Shown: positions 49,463 through 51,103 of the stretch, piece after piece | Numbering within the stretch: the first letter of the stretch is position 1 | Layout: the number at the start of each line of letters is the position of its first letter | DNA from: Linderina pennispora | Lineage: Eukaryota > Kickxellomycota > Kickxellomycetes > Kickxellales > Kickxellaceae | Direction of reading: 5' to 3' | Assembly: GCF_002104995.1 (NCBI RefSeq) | Contig: NW_024468307.1 | Coordinates: 1 to 51,103 of the forward strand | Length of the DNA stretch: 51,103 nucleotides | Translations under genes and position numbers: made by a program | Notes under the pieces: generated by a model | What the model was told of the DNA's origin: nothing | Database searches by the model: none | The model's input: only the letters and a program-made list of their open reading frames with translations

Positions 49463-50714
49463 TGGTGAGATACGCACTTGACCAGCCCACCGTGCCCCAA
49501 GTACGTTTGTCCCTCCCAGCGACGAGCCGCTGATGCCCAATGTGCTGAGCTCCGAGAGAATCCACCCAGCGACACCAGCAATCTCAGGGCGAGCCAAAAG
49601 CAATTCTATAGCCCCAGCTGGATGTCGCCGCCGCGGACGCATGGCAAGACCAAGATGCCGGGCTGGCAGTCTGTGCCTGCCAAGGAATCCCGCCCCCAGC
49701 GCATTCGTGCTACTGCGCGCCCGCTGTCGGCTCCCAAAGCCACCACATGCGGCATTGGGCGAGACGGTGGGCGGATTAGCAAGCGCAAGCGCAGAACGCC
49801 CACGAGGTCACTGTCTGCGGCTTCTGGCAACAATAGGCAAGCAAGGGGCTGCGAGACACTGCGGGTATCTTACCTTGATGACTACCAGCGTGACCCCATG
49901 GGGTACTCGCGCGCCCTGATGGATACAGAGCGTTTCAGGGACAGCTCCAAGCAGGTTCCAATGCCGGCGGGGCGCCATGCGGGGCGCCATTCTCTTCTGT
50001 CTCGCAATGCACCGTCGTCGTCGTCGTCATCTCATCTCATGTACCCTCAATGGGTACCACTAGAAATGCCATGGCCGACTCTCCGCGCAGCGGACACAAC
50101 ACGAGAAGCACCTCGTTCCACTCGCTAGACCACGGGTCGCTTGCAATTCGGCAGTCGTCCATCCCCCAGCTCCCAGCTATCATACTGCCCACCAGCAACT
50201 TCGAGGGCGGCGGGCGCGCAGAGGCTGCGCTGCGCAAGAGCGCCTCGGCGAGCATCGCGCTGTTCCTCGATGGGTCGGCGGGAGCCTTGCTGCCAGTGCA
50301 TATGCGAAGGGGGCACATGTGCCATCAGCTGTTGGCGCAAGTGAGGGTGGCTTGCAAGTGTCTGCAAGGTCGAGCACGCTGATGATACCATCATCTGTCC
50401 CGCCCACGCCGCTTGTGATGGCCCTGCACTCGTCAAAGTCCTCCGCTGCGCTGCAGTTCCAAGATGCGGGCAAAGTCATGGTGACACCGTCACCCGTCAT
50501 GGAGGATCTGCAGATTGTGTCTCGCGGTAGCTCGCCTCGCAGCATTCCCATGGCCCGAGACGACAGCACTGTTGGTAGCCGCAGCACCTCCGTAGGCCCG
50601 TACCGCCGCTCCAGCGCCCCCACAACGTCAGCAAGCGATGTCAATCAGTTCACCACCGACGACATCAGCCGCGATATCTTCAACCTGCGTCCGCACACCA
50701 TTCGTGCCCGGTAA
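49463..50714 (+). CDS. Ser/Arg-rich protein of unknown function, frame broken
   Basis: Plus-strand coding sequence in three frames. A first ATG at 49463 gives MVRYALDQPTVPQ up to a possible donor GTACGT. The main frame then reads from about 49520 to 50045 (MSPPRTHGKTKMPGWQSVP, RISKRKRRTPTRSL, VSYLDDYQRDPMGYSRALMD), moves near 50050 to GTTRNAMADSPRSGHNTRS, and near 50290 to the final frame ending DDISRDIFNLRPHTIRAR. Each change behaves as one missing base; unrecognised short introns are possible but I found no convincing splice pairs. Composition suggests a disordered, basic, possibly nuclear or regulatory protein. No domain recognised. A 5'-splice-like GGTAAAGT at the stop leaves room for a further exon. 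Confidence 0.5.
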
Positions 50715-51025
50715 AGTGGGCTAAAGGTAAGCCAGCACCTCAAACTATGTTTCATGTCACTCCAGCTCCTCCCCAATCATACCTTTTCAATGGCGCAATT
50801 CCACGCAGATGCGCTGGGCCGGCATCTGTGCGCGTGTGTGGATGCTTGTAGCTGCTGCTATGTACCCGTGTTCCTTTTTCACTTTCCAGATTCCCACCTG
50901 CGGTGGCACCGCTTTGGGCATCGCCACTGCTCTCCCCCGCCTACGTGTGACACGTCTGACTGCTGACTGCTTCGACAGTTGGATGATTTTCCCGCTATTG
51001 CCCTCATATTCGACTGCAGGCTATT
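50715..51025. other. 311-base spacer or intron
   Basis: Ends in a CTGAC-type branch sequence and TTCGACTGCAG, a good 3' splice site. It may therefore be an intron linking the Ser/Arg-rich gene to sequence beyond 51019, or simply intergenic. Confidence 0.4.
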
Positions 51026-51103
51026 ATGTCTGCGAAGGTTGACGAGTTCACCAACAATGGTGTCTCCTCCCCTTTCCCCGGCACACATATGCTGACAATC
51101 GAG
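51026..51103 (+). CDS. partial gene at the right edge, unknown
   Basis: An ATG at 51026 opens a frame of 26 codons to the window end, starting MSAKVDEFTNN and containing SSPFPGTHMLTIE. It looks protein-like. Alternatively a 3' splice site at 51019 makes this the next exon of the upstream gene in another frame, which would stop at TGA about 75 bases on. Undecided. Confidence 0.4.
   Translation, partial: MSAKVDEFTNNGVSSPFPGTHMLTIE

Noticed and set aside
49463-49501. MVRYALDQP start as ribosomal protein L17
   Set aside because: Only the first few residues resemble L17; none of the conserved L17 core follows on this strand.

Overview
This window looks like nuclear DNA of an early-diverging fungus, most likely in or near the Kickxellales (Zoopagomycota); that placement is inference. 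Introns are few and short with GTRNGT...CTAAC...YAG signals. The genes are fungal housekeeping genes, but three of them (MCM9, UVSSA and a TMEM94-type pump) are missing from budding yeast. Host genes are GC-rich, and the mobile core is strikingly AT-rich.

Left arm (1-17362): a partial gene at the edge, a TATA/GA-repeat region with a 54-codon orphan, a wrecked ABCC transporter (about 1.7-2.8 kb), a short CLASP-type microtubule protein (3871-5928), an FMP52/TIP30-type reductase, a small three-exon COX14-like gene, a BET1-type SNARE, an unknown probably mitochondrial protein, the exosome nuclease DIS3, and then gene-poor relic DNA.

Mobile core (17363-30561): three elements nested like Russian dolls. 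The outermost is a complete Ty3/gypsy retrotransposon on the minus strand, with 137-bp LTRs, a GATT target duplication, a primer-binding site, a polypurine tract and a gag-pol -1 slippery heptamer. Its pol is dead, with six in-frame stops and a lost integrase aspartate. An 8.4-kb DNA element (18350-26740) sits inside the integrase gene, with an ACT duplication. A second element of the same class (21721-25860) sits inside a gene of the first, with an ATC duplication. Both DNA elements have the same plan: a PIF/Harbinger-like DDE transposase, a divergent 79-aa protein, a convergent 544-547-aa protein, and at each end a long DIRECT repeat (397 or 462 bp, the two copies apparently identical) that contains a perfect 60- or 54-bp inverted repeat. 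Each direct repeat also carries the start codon of the large protein. Direct, LTR-like ends on a DDE transposon are unusual, and this is the most interesting thing in the window.

Right arm (30562-51103): ATP19, PIG-H/GPI15, a TMEM94-type P-type ATPase with two frameshifts, UVSSA, a U1 snRNA gene, two paralogous secreted six-cysteine proteins with GPI-like tails flanking glyoxalase I, a broken F-box/LRR-like gene, an MCM9 helicase with one frameshift, a Ser/Arg-rich unknown, and the start of another gene at the edge. Four genes carry apparent one-base frameshifts in otherwise conserved or protein-like frames, so base-level assembly errors are a real possibility.
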